Below, in pieces: positions 34,995 through 52,596 of a stretch of 64,000 bases of DNA; the first letter of the stretch is position 1; each line of letters opens with the position of its first letter. A program made the translations under genes and the position numbers. Location: assembly GCF_003355155.1 (NCBI RefSeq), contig NZ_CP031320.1, positions 7,356,941-7,420,940 of the forward strand, in the 5' to 3' direction. This DNA is from Streptomyces armeniacus (GTDB lineage: Bacteria > Actinomycetota > Actinomycetes > Streptomycetales > Streptomycetaceae). Below the pieces are notes generated by a model that saw only the letters and a list, made by a program, of their open reading frames with translations, had not been told where the DNA came from and searched no databases.

Positions 34995-35558
34995 GGGCGT
35001 GAGGGCCGCGCGGGGTGGGCGCGTAAGGCGAATTTCCTGGGGCATATGCCCAGGCGCGCCGGGGAGAGGCGTGTCCAACACCCGTAGGGAAAACGGGTAT
35101 TGTGACGGGAGCGCGCGGTCGGCACCGGTTCCGGATTTTCCGCCGGTGGCTCGTCCGCGCAGGGTGATTCCGCACGGCCGCGTGTCTCTTGGAGACGTTG
35201 TGTATGCAGACGGTCTCGTGCCCGCGGGCACGAGCGTAAGACGCCTCTCCGTTCCCAACGGGCGGAGACCGGGCGTCGGCTGCCCTTCGCACTCGGTACG
35301 CCGCAGCGTCGGCCGAGGCTGAATTCACCTTTTCTTTTCCTGTTATCCGGTTCCCGGTTTCTCCTTCTTCTCCGCGCCGCCCGGCGGTGCGCTGACGCGT
35401 GCCCGCGCACCCGCGTGCGCGTGCCTCGCGCGCGCCCCTACGGGTGCACGCTGAGCTGGTACGGAGGGCCCGGAACCGGGTCGTCCGTGCGCTGCCGCGC
35501 GGCTGGCCGAGGCCTGCCGTGCGGAAATCCGGTGCGCGGCCGATGAGCCGCCCCCCGC
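34995..35558. promoter_or_regulatory. Long intergenic region with strong palindromes
   Basis: 564 bp without a convincing gene. It contains GGGCATATGCCC (35040-35051, flanked by CCTG and CAGG), a CCCGTAGGGAAAACGGG hairpin (~35081-35097), and the perfect 20-bp palindrome CTCGTGCCCGCGGGCACGAG at 35215-35234. An AT-richer tract with pyrimidine runs (CTTTTCTTTTCC) lies at ~35328-35370. Likely a controlled promoter region for the GNAT-like gene. Confidence 0.5.
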
Positions 35559-36449
35559 ATGAAGGAAACATTGCGCGTGAGCACCACCACTGTTCCGCTT
35601 GCCGCCCGCGATCTGGATCGCTTCTCCTGCCCGCCGCGCGTGTGGAGATTCCGTTCAGGATTCCGCGTCGCGTTGTGGTCGGCGCCGCACCGGCTGGACG
35701 CCGAAAGCCGCCGGCGTATCCAGGAGTTCATCGTCTCGGCCTCCAGTGCGGTATTCAAAGACGCCGACCACTCCGCGTACTGGGAAGCGAAGAAGGACTA
35801 CTTCGACAAGCTCTCGGCATTCGCGCTCATCATCGCCCCGGACGGTGAACTGGCCGGCTGGGGCGGCTACCACTCGAAGCGGTTCGCGCGCCGCCGTGTG
35901 CTCTACCTCGACGCCGCCGGAGTGCTGCCGCGCTACCAGCGCTACAAGCTCTCCAGCAAGCTGGTCTCGCTGTTCTACGTCCTGGAGCGCGTACGGCACG
36001 CGGGGCGCGGCGCGTACCTCGTGCTGCGGACGCAGAACCCGGCCGTACACGCGGGCACCACGAAGATCCTGGGCCCGGAGAAGGTCTTCCCGCAGCGGGC
36101 GGAGCCGGTCCCGGAGGCCGTACGGCAGATAGCCCGCGAGACCTGCGACTGGCTCGGACAGGAGCATCTGCTCGACCCCGACACGCTGATCGTCCGGGAC
36201 GCGTACAAGGACGTGCTGACGGAGGTCTACGGCGAGCAGCCGACGAGCGGAAACCGCCAGGCGGACGCCTACTTCGGGCAGTCGCTGGGACCGCACGACG
36301 CGGTGGTCGTGGTCATCAAGACCGGGCTGGCGGCGGTGGCGGCGTTCGCGGTGCGGGAGAAGTTCAAGGCCTTGTCGGCCGGTTGGGCGCGTGATACGAA
36401 GAAAAAGAAATCGATTTCACGCACCACTCCGATTTCCCGCAGCACTTAG
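35559..36449 (+). CDS. GNAT-like acetyltransferase-fold protein of unknown function
   Basis: 296 aa from ATG 35559; GTG 35577 with AAGGAAAC upstream is an alternative. The middle part (LAGWGGYHSKRF, YLDAAGVLPRYQRYKLSSKLVSLFYVLERVRHAGRGAYLVLRTQNPAVHAGTTKI) has the beta4-alpha3-beta5 pattern of GNAT acyltransferases, with QRYKLSS in place of the usual Arg/Gln-x-x-Gly-x-Gly/Ala acetyl-CoA loop. The C-terminus has a hydrophobic stretch AVVVVIKTGLAAVAAFAV that could be a membrane anchor, followed by a Lys-rich tail. It lies 34 bp upstream of the sulfatase, so the two may be co-transcribed. Confidence 0.6.
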   Translation: MKETLRVSTTTVPLAARDLDRFSCPPRVWRFRSGFRVALWSAPHRLDAESRRRIQEFIVSASSAVFKDADHSAYWEAKKDYFDKLSAFALIIAPDGELAGWGGYHSKRFARRRVLYLDAAGVLPRYQRYKLSSKLVSLFYVLERVRHAGRGAYLVLRTQNPAVHAGTTKILGPEKVFPQRAEPVPEAVRQIARETCDWLGQEHLLDPDTLIVRDAYKDVLTEVYGEQPTSGNRQADAYFGQSLGPHDAVVVVIKTGLAAVAAFAVREKFKALSAGWARDTKKKKSISRTTPISRST

Positions 36450-36483
36450 ACCGTGCACCACGTGAACCGCTGAGGAGAGCCCC

Positions 36484-37866
36484 TTGCGAGACCGTGCAGC
36501 GAAGCGAATGGGCCGACGTGAGCTGATCACCCGAACCTCCGCCGCGGCCGTGTCCGGCGCCGCCGTGCTGGGCGCCGCGGAGGGCACCCGCGCCGCGGCC
36601 GCCGACCGTCGCGGCGCGTCGGGCGGCCGGCCGCGCAGTCGTCCGAACATCCTGCTCATCTACACCGACGACCTCGGTTACGGCGACTTCAGCTGCTACG
36701 GCTCGACCGGAATCCGCACTCCCCGTATCGACCGCCTCGCCCGGGAGGGCGTGCGCTTCACGGACGCCTACGCCGGCGCCGTCGTGTGCACGCCGTCCCG
36801 GGCGGCGCTGCTCACGGGGCGGGTCGGGCCGCGCGCCGGACTGCCCCGCGTGCTCTTCCCGGAGGATGAAAACGGTCTCTCGGACGACGAGCGGATCATC
36901 CCCGAGTACCTCAAGTCGGCGGGCTACGCGACGACCTGCATCGGCAAGTGGCACCTCGGCGCGAAGCCCGAGCACAACCCGACGCGGCACGGCTTCGACC
37001 ACTTCTTCGGCGCGCTGTACAGCAACGACATGACACCGTTCGAGCTGTGGCGCGACGAGGAGGTGGTCGAGTCCGTCGTCGACCAGTCCACGCTGACCCG
37101 GCGATACACCGAAGAGGCGGTCGCCGCCATGGACCGGAGCGGCGACCAGCCGTTCTTCATCTACGTCGCGGAATCGATGCCACACATCCCGCTGCACGTC
37201 GAGCCCCGCTTCGAGGGCGCCTCCGACGCGGGCCTCTACGGCGATGTGATCCAGTCCCTCGACCACTACGTCGGGGTGCTCCTCGACGCCCTCCGCGAGC
37301 GCGGCCTCGAAGAGGACACGCTCGTCATCCTCACGAGCGACAACGGCCCCTGGTTCGAGGGGTCTTCGGGCGGCCTGCGCGGCCGCAAGATCTACACGTA
37401 CGAAGGCGGCCTGCGCGTCCCCTGCATCGCCCGCTGGCCCGGCGTCACCCCGGCCGGGAAGGTGTCCGAGCTGCCGGTGTCGGTCCTGGACCTGCTGCCG
37501 ACGTTCTGCGCGTACGCCGGTATCACGCCGGACCCGGGCGTGACCCTCGACGGCTGCGACATCCGCTCCGTGCTGGAGGGCGCCGACACCGCCGAACACA
37601 CCCCGATCTACTACTTCGACGACCTCGGCCGCACCCTCGACGCCGTACGCGACGGCCGCTGGAAGCTCCACGTACGGCGGCACATAGAGAACCCGGACGA
37701 CCCGGACAGGGACCAGCGGGAGCTGCCCGAGCTGTACGACCTCGAACGCGACCCCACGGAGAGCTACAACGTCTCGGAGAGCCACCCGGCGGTCGTACGG
37801 CGGCTGCGGCGGCTGATCGAGGAGTTCGAGTCGGACGTGAAGGCGGAGCTCGCGAAGGCCGGTTAG
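36484..37866 (+). CDS. Tat-exported arylsulfatase
   Basis: 460 aa from TTG 36484, chosen for its GAGGAGAG ribosome binding site; ATG 36508 is internal. Twin-Arg signal GRRELITRTSAAAVSGAAVLGAA. Sulfatase core: metal site ILLIYTDDLGYGD (two Asp), formylglycine motif CTPSR in VVCTPSRAALLTGR, second motif TTCIGKWHLG and metal ligands in ILTSDNGPW. It needs the formylglycine-generating enzyme, which is not in the window. Hydrolyses sulfate esters outside the cell. With the GH43-like gene it hints at use of sulfated polysaccharides, but the two are 8 kb apart. Confidence 0.93.
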   Translation: MRDRAAKRMGRRELITRTSAAAVSGAAVLGAAEGTRAAAADRRGASGGRPRSRPNILLIYTDDLGYGDFSCYGSTGIRTPRIDRLAREGVRFTDAYAGAVVCTPSRAALLTGRVGPRAGLPRVLFPEDENGLSDDERIIPEYLKSAGYATTCIGKWHLGAKPEHNPTRHGFDHFFGALYSNDMTPFELWRDEEVVESVVDQSTLTRRYTEEAVAAMDRSGDQPFFIYVAESMPHIPLHVEPRFEGASDAGLYGDVIQSLDHYVGVLLDALRERGLEEDTLVILTSDNGPWFEGSSGGLRGRKIYTYEGGLRVPCIARWPGVTPAGKVSELPVSVLDLLPTFCAYAGITPDPGVTLDGCDIRSVLEGADTAEHTPIYYFDDLGRTLDAVRDGRWKLHVRRHIENPDDPDRDQRELPELYDLERDPTESYNVSESHPAVVRRLRRLIEEFESDVKAELAKAG

Positions 37867-37968
37867 CGGACCGGGGGCCGCGCGGGCCGTACGGCGGCGC
37901 GCGGGCCGTACGGCCGCCGTACCGCCGGTCGCGGGGCCGCGCGCTGGTCGTACGGCGGCGCGTGGGGG

Positions 37969-37990
37969 CGCGTGGGGGCGCCCCCACGCG
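37969..37990. terminator. 22-bp GC palindrome downstream of the sulfatase
   Basis: CGCGTGGGGGC / GCCCCCACGCG, perfectly palindromic, about 100 bp after the sulfatase stop within a very GC-rich run with CGTACGGCGGCGCG repeats. Probable terminator. Confidence 0.6.
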
Positions 37991-38062
37991 CGGCGCCCCG
38001 CCCCTCGCGCCGCTTCGCCGGTCGCAAAACGGTGTGTGCCCGTCTCGTCACGCAGTAGGTTC

Positions 38063-38573
38063 GGTTCGCGCGCTGCTTGCAGCGGAGTTCGCCAAACTCG
38101 CCGACTTCGGCGCCGCGTACCGCGTCGGCGGCAAGGAGACGATCACCCCCAACGGCGCCATCGGCTACACCCCCGACTACGCCGCGGCCGAGGCCGTACG
38201 GGGAGGGCCGGGCCCGGCCTCCGACGTGTTCTCGCTCGGCGCCACGGTGTACGCGCTGGCCACGGGGAACCCGCCGCGCCGTGGCTACGGCGCGCGGGCT
38301 GCCGGGGCTGCCGGCGTTGTCGCGGGTGACCGGGAAGGGCCCGCGTACGGCGTGAGCGGCGTGAGTGACGTGTACGACGCCGGACGCGACGCCGCCCGCG
38401 GCATCGTCGAGATGCGCGCGGACGTCGGCCCGCTCGGCGACGTCCTCCGCGCGATGCTCGAACGCGACCCCGCCGCCAGGCCCGACGCCGCCGAGGCACG
38501 CGCGCGCCTGGAGGCCGTCGCCGCCGCCCCCGAGGCCCTGGCCGAACTCCCGCCCGTGTGGGGGGTGCGGAGT
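38063..38573 (+). pseudogene. Ser/Thr protein kinase fragment (C-lobe only)
   Basis: The translation begins LLAAEFAKLADFGAAYRVGG, i.e. at kinase subdomain VII (DFG), then TPNGAIGYTPDYAAAEAV (activation segment, APE degenerate), SDVFSLGATVYALATGNPP (subdomain IX) and MLERDPAARPDAAEARARLE (XI). The whole N-lobe and catalytic HRD loop are missing, and no start codon or ribosome binding site fits. After Val-Trp-Gly-Val-Arg the frame runs into the antisense end of rfbB. A broken gene left of the polyketide block. Confidence 0.75.
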
Positions 38574-39599
38574 TCAGCGCACCAGGGGGACGGGGGTGGT
38601 CTGTTTCTTCAGGGGTTCCCACCAGGCGCGGTTGTCGCGGTACCAGGCGACGGTCTCGGCGAGGCCGGCGGTGAAGTCCTTGCGGGGGCGGTAGCCGAGT
38701 TCGGTGCGGAGCTTCGTCCAGTCGAGGGCGTAGCGCCGGTCGTGGCCCTTGCGGTCCGTGACGTGCTCGACCATGTCCCAGTCGGCGCCGCACGCGTCCA
38801 GGAGGAGCTGGGTGAGCTCCTTGTTGCTGAGCTCCGTGCCGCCGCCGATGTTGTAGACCTCGCCGGGGCGGCCGTCCTGCCGTACGCGTTCGATGCCCTG
38901 CACGTGGTCGTCGATGTGCAGCCAGTCCCGTACGTTGCCGCCGTCGCCGTACAGCGGCACCGGCAGGCCGTCCAGCAGGTTCGTGATGAACAGCGGGATG
39001 ACCTTCTCCGGGAAGTGGTGGTGCCCGTAGTTGTTGGAGCAGCGCGTGACGCGGACGTCGAGGCCGTGGGTGCGGTGGTACGAGAGGGCCAGCAGGTCGC
39101 TGGACGCCTTGGCCGCGGCGTACGGGGAGTTGGGCGCGAGCGGCCACTCCTCGGTCCACGCGCCCTCGTCGATGGAGCCGTACACCTCGTCGGTGGAGAT
39201 GTGCACGAAGGTGTGTACGCCCTGCCGCAGCGCCGCGTCCAGCAGCACCTGCGTGCCGAGCACGTTCGTGCGGACGAACTCGGTGGAGCTGAGGATCGAC
39301 CGGTCGACGTGCGACTCGGCGGCGAAGTGCACGATCTGGTCGTGCTCGGCGGCCAGTCCGTCGACGAGCTCCGCGTCGCAGATGTCGCCGTGTACGAAGC
39401 GGAGGCTGCCGTGCCCGTCCAGTTCGTCGAGGTTGGTGAGGGTGCCCGCGTACGTGAGCTTGTCCAGCACCGTGATCCGTACGCCGCCGGGGCCGTCCGG
39501 GCCGAGCATGGTGCGCACGTAGTGGGAGCCGATGAAGCCGGCGCCGCCCGTGACGAGGATGCGGGTCACCGCGCCGTGGCGGGGGTTCTGGTCGGTCAT
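38574..39599 (-). CDS. rfbB: dTDP-glucose 4,6-dehydratase
   Basis: 341 aa extended SDR. NAD motif TGGAGFIGSHYVR (~17-29), HFAAESHVDRSI, catalytic Thr-Asp-Glu in STDEVYG (~133) and Tyr-x-x-x-Lys in YAAAKASSD. Converts dTDP-glucose to dTDP-4-keto-6-deoxyglucose, the branch point for macrolide deoxysugars. Overlaps rfbA by 4 bp (ATGA), same operon as the glycosyltransferase and PKS. No later sugar genes (aminotransferase, methyltransferase, epimerase) follow on this side. Confidence 0.96.
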   Translation of the reverse strand: MTDQNPRHGAVTRILVTGGAGFIGSHYVRTMLGPDGPGGVRITVLDKLTYAGTLTNLDELDGHGSLRFVHGDICDAELVDGLAAEHDQIVHFAAESHVDRSILSSTEFVRTNVLGTQVLLDAALRQGVHTFVHISTDEVYGSIDEGAWTEEWPLAPNSPYAAAKASSDLLALSYHRTHGLDVRVTRCSNNYGHHHFPEKVIPLFITNLLDGLPVPLYGDGGNVRDWLHIDDHVQGIERVRQDGRPGEVYNIGGGTELSNKELTQLLLDACGADWDMVEHVTDRKGHDRRYALDWTKLRTELGYRPRKDFTAGLAETVAWYRDNRAWWEPLKKQTTPVPLVR

Positions 39600-40663
39600 G
39601 ACGTGATCTGCACCTTGCCGTGGTCGCCGATGACGAGCCGGTGCGTGGCCGGTACGCGCGGCGCGTACGAGACCTGCACGTGGCGGCCGACGAGGGAGCC
39701 CTCGACGCGGCGGATGCCGTCGAAGGACGCGTCGCGCATCACGATGGAGAACTCGATCTCGCTGTTCAGAATGCTGCAGTTCTCCGCGATGGAGGTGGAG
39801 GGCCCGACGTACGAGTTCTCCACGACGGTGCCCGCTCCGATCGTCGCCGGGCCGACGATGCGGGAGCCGCGGACCCGGGCGCCCTCGTCGATCCGTACGC
39901 GGCCGACGATCTCGCTGGTGTCGTCCACGTCGCCCTCGATACGGGTCTCCAGCCGCTCCAGGAGCGTGCAGTTGACCTCGAGCATGTCCGGGACGTTCCC
40001 GGTGTCCTTCCAGTACCCGGTGATCATCGTGGAGCGTACGTCGCGGCCCTCGTCGATGAGCACCTTGATGGCGTCGGTGATCTCGAGTTCGCCGCGCCAG
40101 GACGGCTTGATGGCGGCGACGGCGTCGTGCACGGCGGGGGTGAAGAGGTACACGCCGGCGATCGCGAGATCGCTCTTGGGGTGCTCCGGCTTCTCCTCCA
40201 GGGCGCAGATCCGCCCCTCCTCGTCCAGGGTGGCAACACCGAACGAGGAGGGGTCGGACACCTTGGTCAGCAGGATGCGCGCGTCGGGGCGCTCCTGCCG
40301 GAAGTCGTCGACCAACTCGGTGATGCCGTCGAAGACGAAGTTGTCACCGAGGTACATCACGAAGTCGTCGTCGGCGAGGAAGTCACGCGCGATGGCCACC
40401 GCGTGGGCGAGGCCCAGCGGCGAGTCCTGCCGGAGGTAGGTCACCTTCAGACCGAAGTCCGCGCCGTCGCCGACCGCCTGCCGGATCTCCGGCTCCGTCT
40501 GCCCGACGATCATGCCGACCTCGGTGATACCGGCCGCGGCGATGGCTTCGAGCCCGTAGAAGAGGATGGGCTTGTTGGCGACGGGGACGAGTTGCTTCGC
40601 GGACGTGTGGGTGATGGGGCGCAGCCGCGTACCCGATCCCCCCGAGAGCACGAGTGCCTTCAC
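39596..40663 (-). CDS. rfbA: Glucose-1-phosphate thymidylyltransferase (long StrD-type)
   Basis: 355 aa. Nucleotide-binding signature LSGGSGTRLRPITHTSAKQLVPVANKPI at the N-terminus, then DFVMYLGDNFV (metal Asp), EEKPEHPKSDLAIAGVYLF and a C-terminal left-handed beta-helix of hexapeptide repeats. Makes dTDP-glucose from dTTP and glucose-1-phosphate. The length matches the StrD/DesIII type found in antibiotic clusters rather than the shorter primary-metabolism RmlA. Confidence 0.95.
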   Translation of the reverse strand: MKALVLSGGSGTRLRPITHTSAKQLVPVANKPILFYGLEAIAAAGITEVGMIVGQTEPEIRQAVGDGADFGLKVTYLRQDSPLGLAHAVAIARDFLADDDFVMYLGDNFVFDGITELVDDFRQERPDARILLTKVSDPSSFGVATLDEEGRICALEEKPEHPKSDLAIAGVYLFTPAVHDAVAAIKPSWRGELEITDAIKVLIDEGRDVRSTMITGYWKDTGNVPDMLEVNCTLLERLETRIEGDVDDTSEIVGRVRIDEGARVRGSRIVGPATIGAGTVVENSYVGPSTSIAENCSILNSEIEFSIVMRDASFDGIRRVEGSLVGRHVQVSYAPRVPATHRLVIGDHGKVQITS

Positions 40664-40703
40664 GATTCCATCCCGGTGGTCTGTTCTGCGCTGTCAGTGG
40701 GCT

Positions 40704-40901
40704 TCAGTCGAAGGCCACGCTGATGGCGCGGGACGGGCACATGAGCTCCGCCTCCTCCACCATCTCGGCCATTTCCTGCGGCGGTTCACTGCGGAGGAGC
40801 TTCACCCGGCCGTTGGACTCGTCCTGCTCGAACAGCTCGTCGGCCGCCAGTACGCAGTTACCGGCGCCCACACACCTGTTCCTGTCCACCGTGATCTTCA
40901 T
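40704..40901 (-). CDS. [3Fe-4S] ferredoxin of the P450-partner type
   Basis: 65 aa from ATG 40901 (MKITVDRNRC). Three cluster ligands: Cys10, Cys16 (RCVGAGNC) and Cys54 (LMCPSRAI), with Gly/Ala where a fourth Cys of a [4Fe-4S] type would sit. Such ferredoxins pass electrons to cytochrome P450s in antibiotic pathways. No P450 is in the window, which supports the view that the cluster is incomplete here. The extra 20 upstream codons in the open frame overlap the intergenic region and lack a better ribosome binding site. Confidence 0.92.
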   Translation of the reverse strand: MKITVDRNRCVGAGNCVLAADELFEQDESNGRVKLLRSEPPQEMAEMVEEAELMCPSRAISVAFD

Positions 40902-41016
40902 CGTGGTCCTTGGTCCTTTCGGTGTCGCGGTGCGCATACGCTCCTCGCGTGCGCCTCCCATCGTGGTGCGTCACGCGGCCGAGGCGGCCCGTCGCGGGCA
41001 GGGACTGGGGAATCGC

Positions 41017-42291
41017 TCAGACAATCGCGGAGGAGCGGCGTCTGCGGTGGGCTTCCACGGCCTCCTCCAGCTCCGGTACGAGCCGCTGCGGACTGGCCAG
41101 CCGGGCCCCCTCCTCCTGGAGCGCGCGGGCCGCCTCGCCGTACGACGGTTCCTCGACGAGCCGCCGCACCGCGTCCCGTACGAATGACGCGTCCGCCTTG
41201 CTCCAGTGCGCGAACTCGCCCGCGCCCGCGTTCCGCAGACCCGTACCGCGCAGCTCGTGGTCCGAGACGGAGGTGGACAGGATGAGCTGCGGCACGCCGT
41301 ACGACAGCGCCGTGGCGTACGACCCGAAGCCGCCGTGGTGGATGATCGCGGAGCAGCTGGGGAGCAGCGTGTTGAGGGCGACGCCCTCGACGACGCGGGC
41401 GTTGTCCGGGAGGGCGCTGAGCAGGTCGGCACCGGCGCCGGCGAGGGTGGCGACGACCTCCACGTCGAGGTCGCCGAGGGCGGTCAGGATGTCGGGGACG
41501 GAGACGTAGTCGCCGCCGTAGTCCTCGGTGTTGGACGCGCCGAGGGTGAGGCACACGCGGGGGCGGGCGGGCTTCTCGCGCAGCCAGTCGGTGACGACGG
41601 CGCGGCCGTTGTACGGGATGTACCGCATGTCGAGCACGTTCAGATGGGTGGGCAGCCGCAGGCTGTGCGGCATGGTGTCCAGCGTGAACTGGCCGTTCAC
41701 CAGCTCCTCGTCGTGCTCGACACCGAACGGCGCGCAGCGGTCCGCGAGCCACTCGGCCATCGGGTCGGTCCGCTCGTCCTCGGGGGCGTGCGGCAGCATG
41801 TCGAGGTACGTGCGCCGGGACCGGCCCCACACGTCGGCGCACCACAGCAGCCGGGCGTGTGCGGCGCCGCAGGCGCGCGCGGCGATGCCGCCCGCGTACG
41901 CCAGGGGGTCGCGGATCACCAGGTCGGGCCGCCAGTCGCGGGCGAACTCGACGAGGCCGTCGATCATCGGGTCGTTGTACGCGCTGATGCCGTAGTTGAC
42001 GCTGATCCGGTAGCGGCGGCTGAGCTCCTCCCAGGAGATGTCGCCGTGTTCCGTCTGGCTCCAGTTGGCCGTCGGGATGTCCTGCGTCTCGCGGTGCGCG
42101 GCCATCCCCTCGTGGATGCCGCTGTCCCGGCCGACGGGCACGGCGGTCAGGCCCGCGCGGGTGGTGGTCTCGGTCAGGGGCGGGGTCGACGCCACCCGCA
42201 CCTCGTGGCCGGCCGCGGTGAGCGCCCAGGCCAGCGGCGTCTGGCAGTACAGGTGGGACTTCTCCGCCAGGCTGACGAACAGGACACGCAT
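41017..42291 (-). CDS. Macrolide-type glycosyltransferase (DesVII/EryCIII/TylM2-like)
   Basis: 424 aa from ATG 42291 (MRVLFVSLAEKSHLYCQTPLAWAL). GT-B fold, GT1 family: acceptor-side N-domain with GHEVRVASTP and the donor-binding motif CSAIIHHGGFGSYATALSYGVPQLIL (His-His-Gly-Gly) near 330-355. Sequence style (YRISVNYGISAYNDPMID, LPTHLNVLDMRYIPYNG) fits the deoxyaminosugar transferases of macrolides. These usually need a P450-like activator (DesVIII/EryCII); none is present. Located 190 bp after the PKS, so it should glycosylate its product. Confidence 0.92.
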   Translation of the reverse strand: MRVLFVSLAEKSHLYCQTPLAWALTAAGHEVRVASTPPLTETTTRAGLTAVPVGRDSGIHEGMAAHRETQDIPTANWSQTEHGDISWEELSRRYRISVNYGISAYNDPMIDGLVEFARDWRPDLVIRDPLAYAGGIAARACGAAHARLLWCADVWGRSRRTYLDMLPHAPEDERTDPMAEWLADRCAPFGVEHDEELVNGQFTLDTMPHSLRLPTHLNVLDMRYIPYNGRAVVTDWLREKPARPRVCLTLGASNTEDYGGDYVSVPDILTALGDLDVEVVATLAGAGADLLSALPDNARVVEGVALNTLLPSCSAIIHHGGFGSYATALSYGVPQLILSTSVSDHELRGTGLRNAGAGEFAHWSKADASFVRDAVRRLVEEPSYGEAARALQEEGARLASPQRLVPELEEAVEAHRRRRSSAIV

Positions 42292-42354
42292 GGGGCTGCT
42301 CCGGAAATAAGGGGCGGGACGGGTGCGGGTACGAGGGCGCGGGCTGAAGACGAG

Positions 42355-42421
42355 ACGGACCGGTTCGGATCGGTTCGATTCGCGAGTCGAGACGGTTCGG
42401 TTCGGTTCGGTTCGAGACGGA
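42355..42421. repeat. GGTTC-based short tandem repeats between PKS and glycosyltransferase
   Basis: The pentamer GGTTC is reiterated, including four head-to-tail units (CGGTTCGGTTCGGTTCGGTT), framed by GAGACGG words at ~42352, 42391 and 42415. It lies upstream of the glycosyltransferase start and could hold its promoter; no standard promoter hexamers were recognised. Confidence 0.6.
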
Positions 42422-42481
42422 GGGGCGGCGGTCGCGTGCGTGGTACGCGGGCACGCGGCCGCCGTCCCTCGTGGTCGCGGG

Positions 42482-51340
<8,859 letters not shown>

Positions 51341-51410
51341 CGCATCCAGATCAGCCTGGAATTCGGACCGAAGACCGCATTAATTCCGCTGCCCTGATTT
51401 CTAGTCAGGC

Positions 51411-51440
51411 CCGGGTTCTGCGGTCAATCGCAGAACCCGG
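51411..51440. terminator. Perfect hairpin with T-run upstream of the oxidoreductase gene
   Basis: CCGGGTTCTGCG / CGCAGAACCCGG, a 12-bp perfect stem with loop GTCAAT followed by TTTT on the plus strand. It has the form of an intrinsic terminator for plus-strand transcripts, although no plus-strand gene is seen directly upstream, which fits a DNA junction at ~51,370. Confidence 0.7.
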
Positions 51441-51441
51441 T

Positions 51442-51523
51442 TTTCTCGTGAGGCGAGAAAGGAATTCACCGGTTCTCGTGTGGCGAGAAATTCCGCTCCT
51501 GCTTTCTCGTCACGCGAGAAAGC
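51442..51523. promoter_or_regulatory. Three evenly spaced TTCTCG-N5-CGAGAA palindromes
   Basis: Sites at 51443-51459, 51473-51489 and 51504-51520; the third extends to GCTTTCTCG/CGAGAAAGC. Centres are 30 and 31 bp apart, three helical turns, so a repressor could bind all on one DNA face. They end ~70 bp before the start of the oxidoreductase gene. A control element of that gene is the most likely role; the regulator might be the IclR protein two genes on, but this is not shown. Confidence 0.75.
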
Positions 51524-51591
51524 AGCCGGACGCTGTACGGATATGGGCTACGGTGAGCGCCCGTACGCAGTCACTCACCGTGGAGGAGCCA

Positions 51592-52533
51592 GTGCGCGCT
51601 GTCGTGATGGAGGAGTTCGGGGGACCGGAGGTCCTGCGGCTCACGGAGGTGCCCGAGCCGGACAAACGGCCCGCCCACACCCCGCTGACCGTGTCCCGGG
51701 CGGGGGTGAACTTCGCTGATCTGCACGCCCGTACGGACTCCTACCTGGCGCCCGTCGAGCTCCCGTACATCCCCGGCAACGAGGTCCTGGGGACCGACCC
51801 GGACGGCCGCCGCGTGACCGCGCTGCTCTCCGGCGGCGGGTACGCCGAACGCGCGCAGGCGCACCGCCGCCTGGTCTACCCCGTACCGGACGACGTGGAC
51901 GACGACCAGGCCGCCGGCCTCACCCTCCAGGGCTGCACGGCATGGCACCTGCTGCACACCGTTCTCGGCATCGCCTCCAAGGAGCGCGTGGTCGTCCCTG
52001 CGGCCGCCGGCGGCGTCGGTTCCCTCGCGCTCCAGCTGGCACGGAGCGCCGGAGCCCGGCCCATCGCACTGGCCAGCACGGAGGACAAGCGCCGCCTGGC
52101 GCTCGACCTCGGCGCCCACGCCGCCGTCGACTCCTCCATCACAGACCGGCTGTCCGAGCGCATCAAGGACGCGGCGGGCGGCGCCGTCGAAGCGGCACTG
52201 GAGATGACCGGAGGAGAAACCCACCTCGAGATTCTCCGCTCCCTCGCACCCCGCGGCCGCATGGCGGTCTACGGCTACGCCGGCGGCGACCCGACTCCCG
52301 CCGCTGGGAAACTCCTCCTGGAGAATTCACTGAGCGTCACAGGATTCTGGCTGCCGCACTACTACGGTGCGCGAACCGCGCTCGCGGACTCCCTGCGCGA
52401 GCTCTACGGCCTCGTACGCTCCGGCGACCTCAAGCCCTTGCCCAGCCTGACCTACAAGCTGGCAGACGCAGCCCAGGCACACCGTGACCTCTCCGCCCGC
52501 GTCACCCAAGGGAAACTCACTCTCATCACATAG
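51592..52533 (+). CDS. Zinc-type alcohol dehydrogenase / quinone oxidoreductase-like (MDR family)
   Basis: 313 aa from GTG 51592 with GGAGGAGCCA in front; longer in-frame ORF to 51448 merely translates the palindromes. GroES-like N-domain (AVVMEEFGGPEVLRLTEVPEP, ELPYIPGNEVLG) and Rossmann NADPH motif VVVPAAAGGVGSLALQLARSAGARPIALAS. No zinc-ligand Cys/His set, so it belongs to the zinc-free quinone reductase branch. Likely reduces quinones or enones. Followed after 63 bp by an IclR regulator in the same direction. Confidence 0.9.
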   Translation: MRAVVMEEFGGPEVLRLTEVPEPDKRPAHTPLTVSRAGVNFADLHARTDSYLAPVELPYIPGNEVLGTDPDGRRVTALLSGGGYAERAQAHRRLVYPVPDDVDDDQAAGLTLQGCTAWHLLHTVLGIASKERVVVPAAAGGVGSLALQLARSAGARPIALASTEDKRRLALDLGAHAAVDSSITDRLSERIKDAAGGAVEAALEMTGGETHLEILRSLAPRGRMAVYGYAGGDPTPAAGKLLLENSLSVTGFWLPHYYGARTALADSLRELYGLVRSGDLKPLPSLTYKLADAAQAHRDLSARVTQGKLTLIT

Positions 52534-52596
52534 TGGCAATGACCCATCGCGGTCGGTGATCTACTCTTCGCTACCCAGAGCGAGGGGGCGACGCCG

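Noticed and set aside
36948..40439. A 1163-codon plus-strand ORF through the sulfatase, kinase fragment and sugar genes
   Set aside because: It is a GC-rich stop-poor shadow frame: its translation is Arg/Pro/Val noise except where it briefly coincides with the kinase fragment, and it is antisense to rfbA and rfbB.
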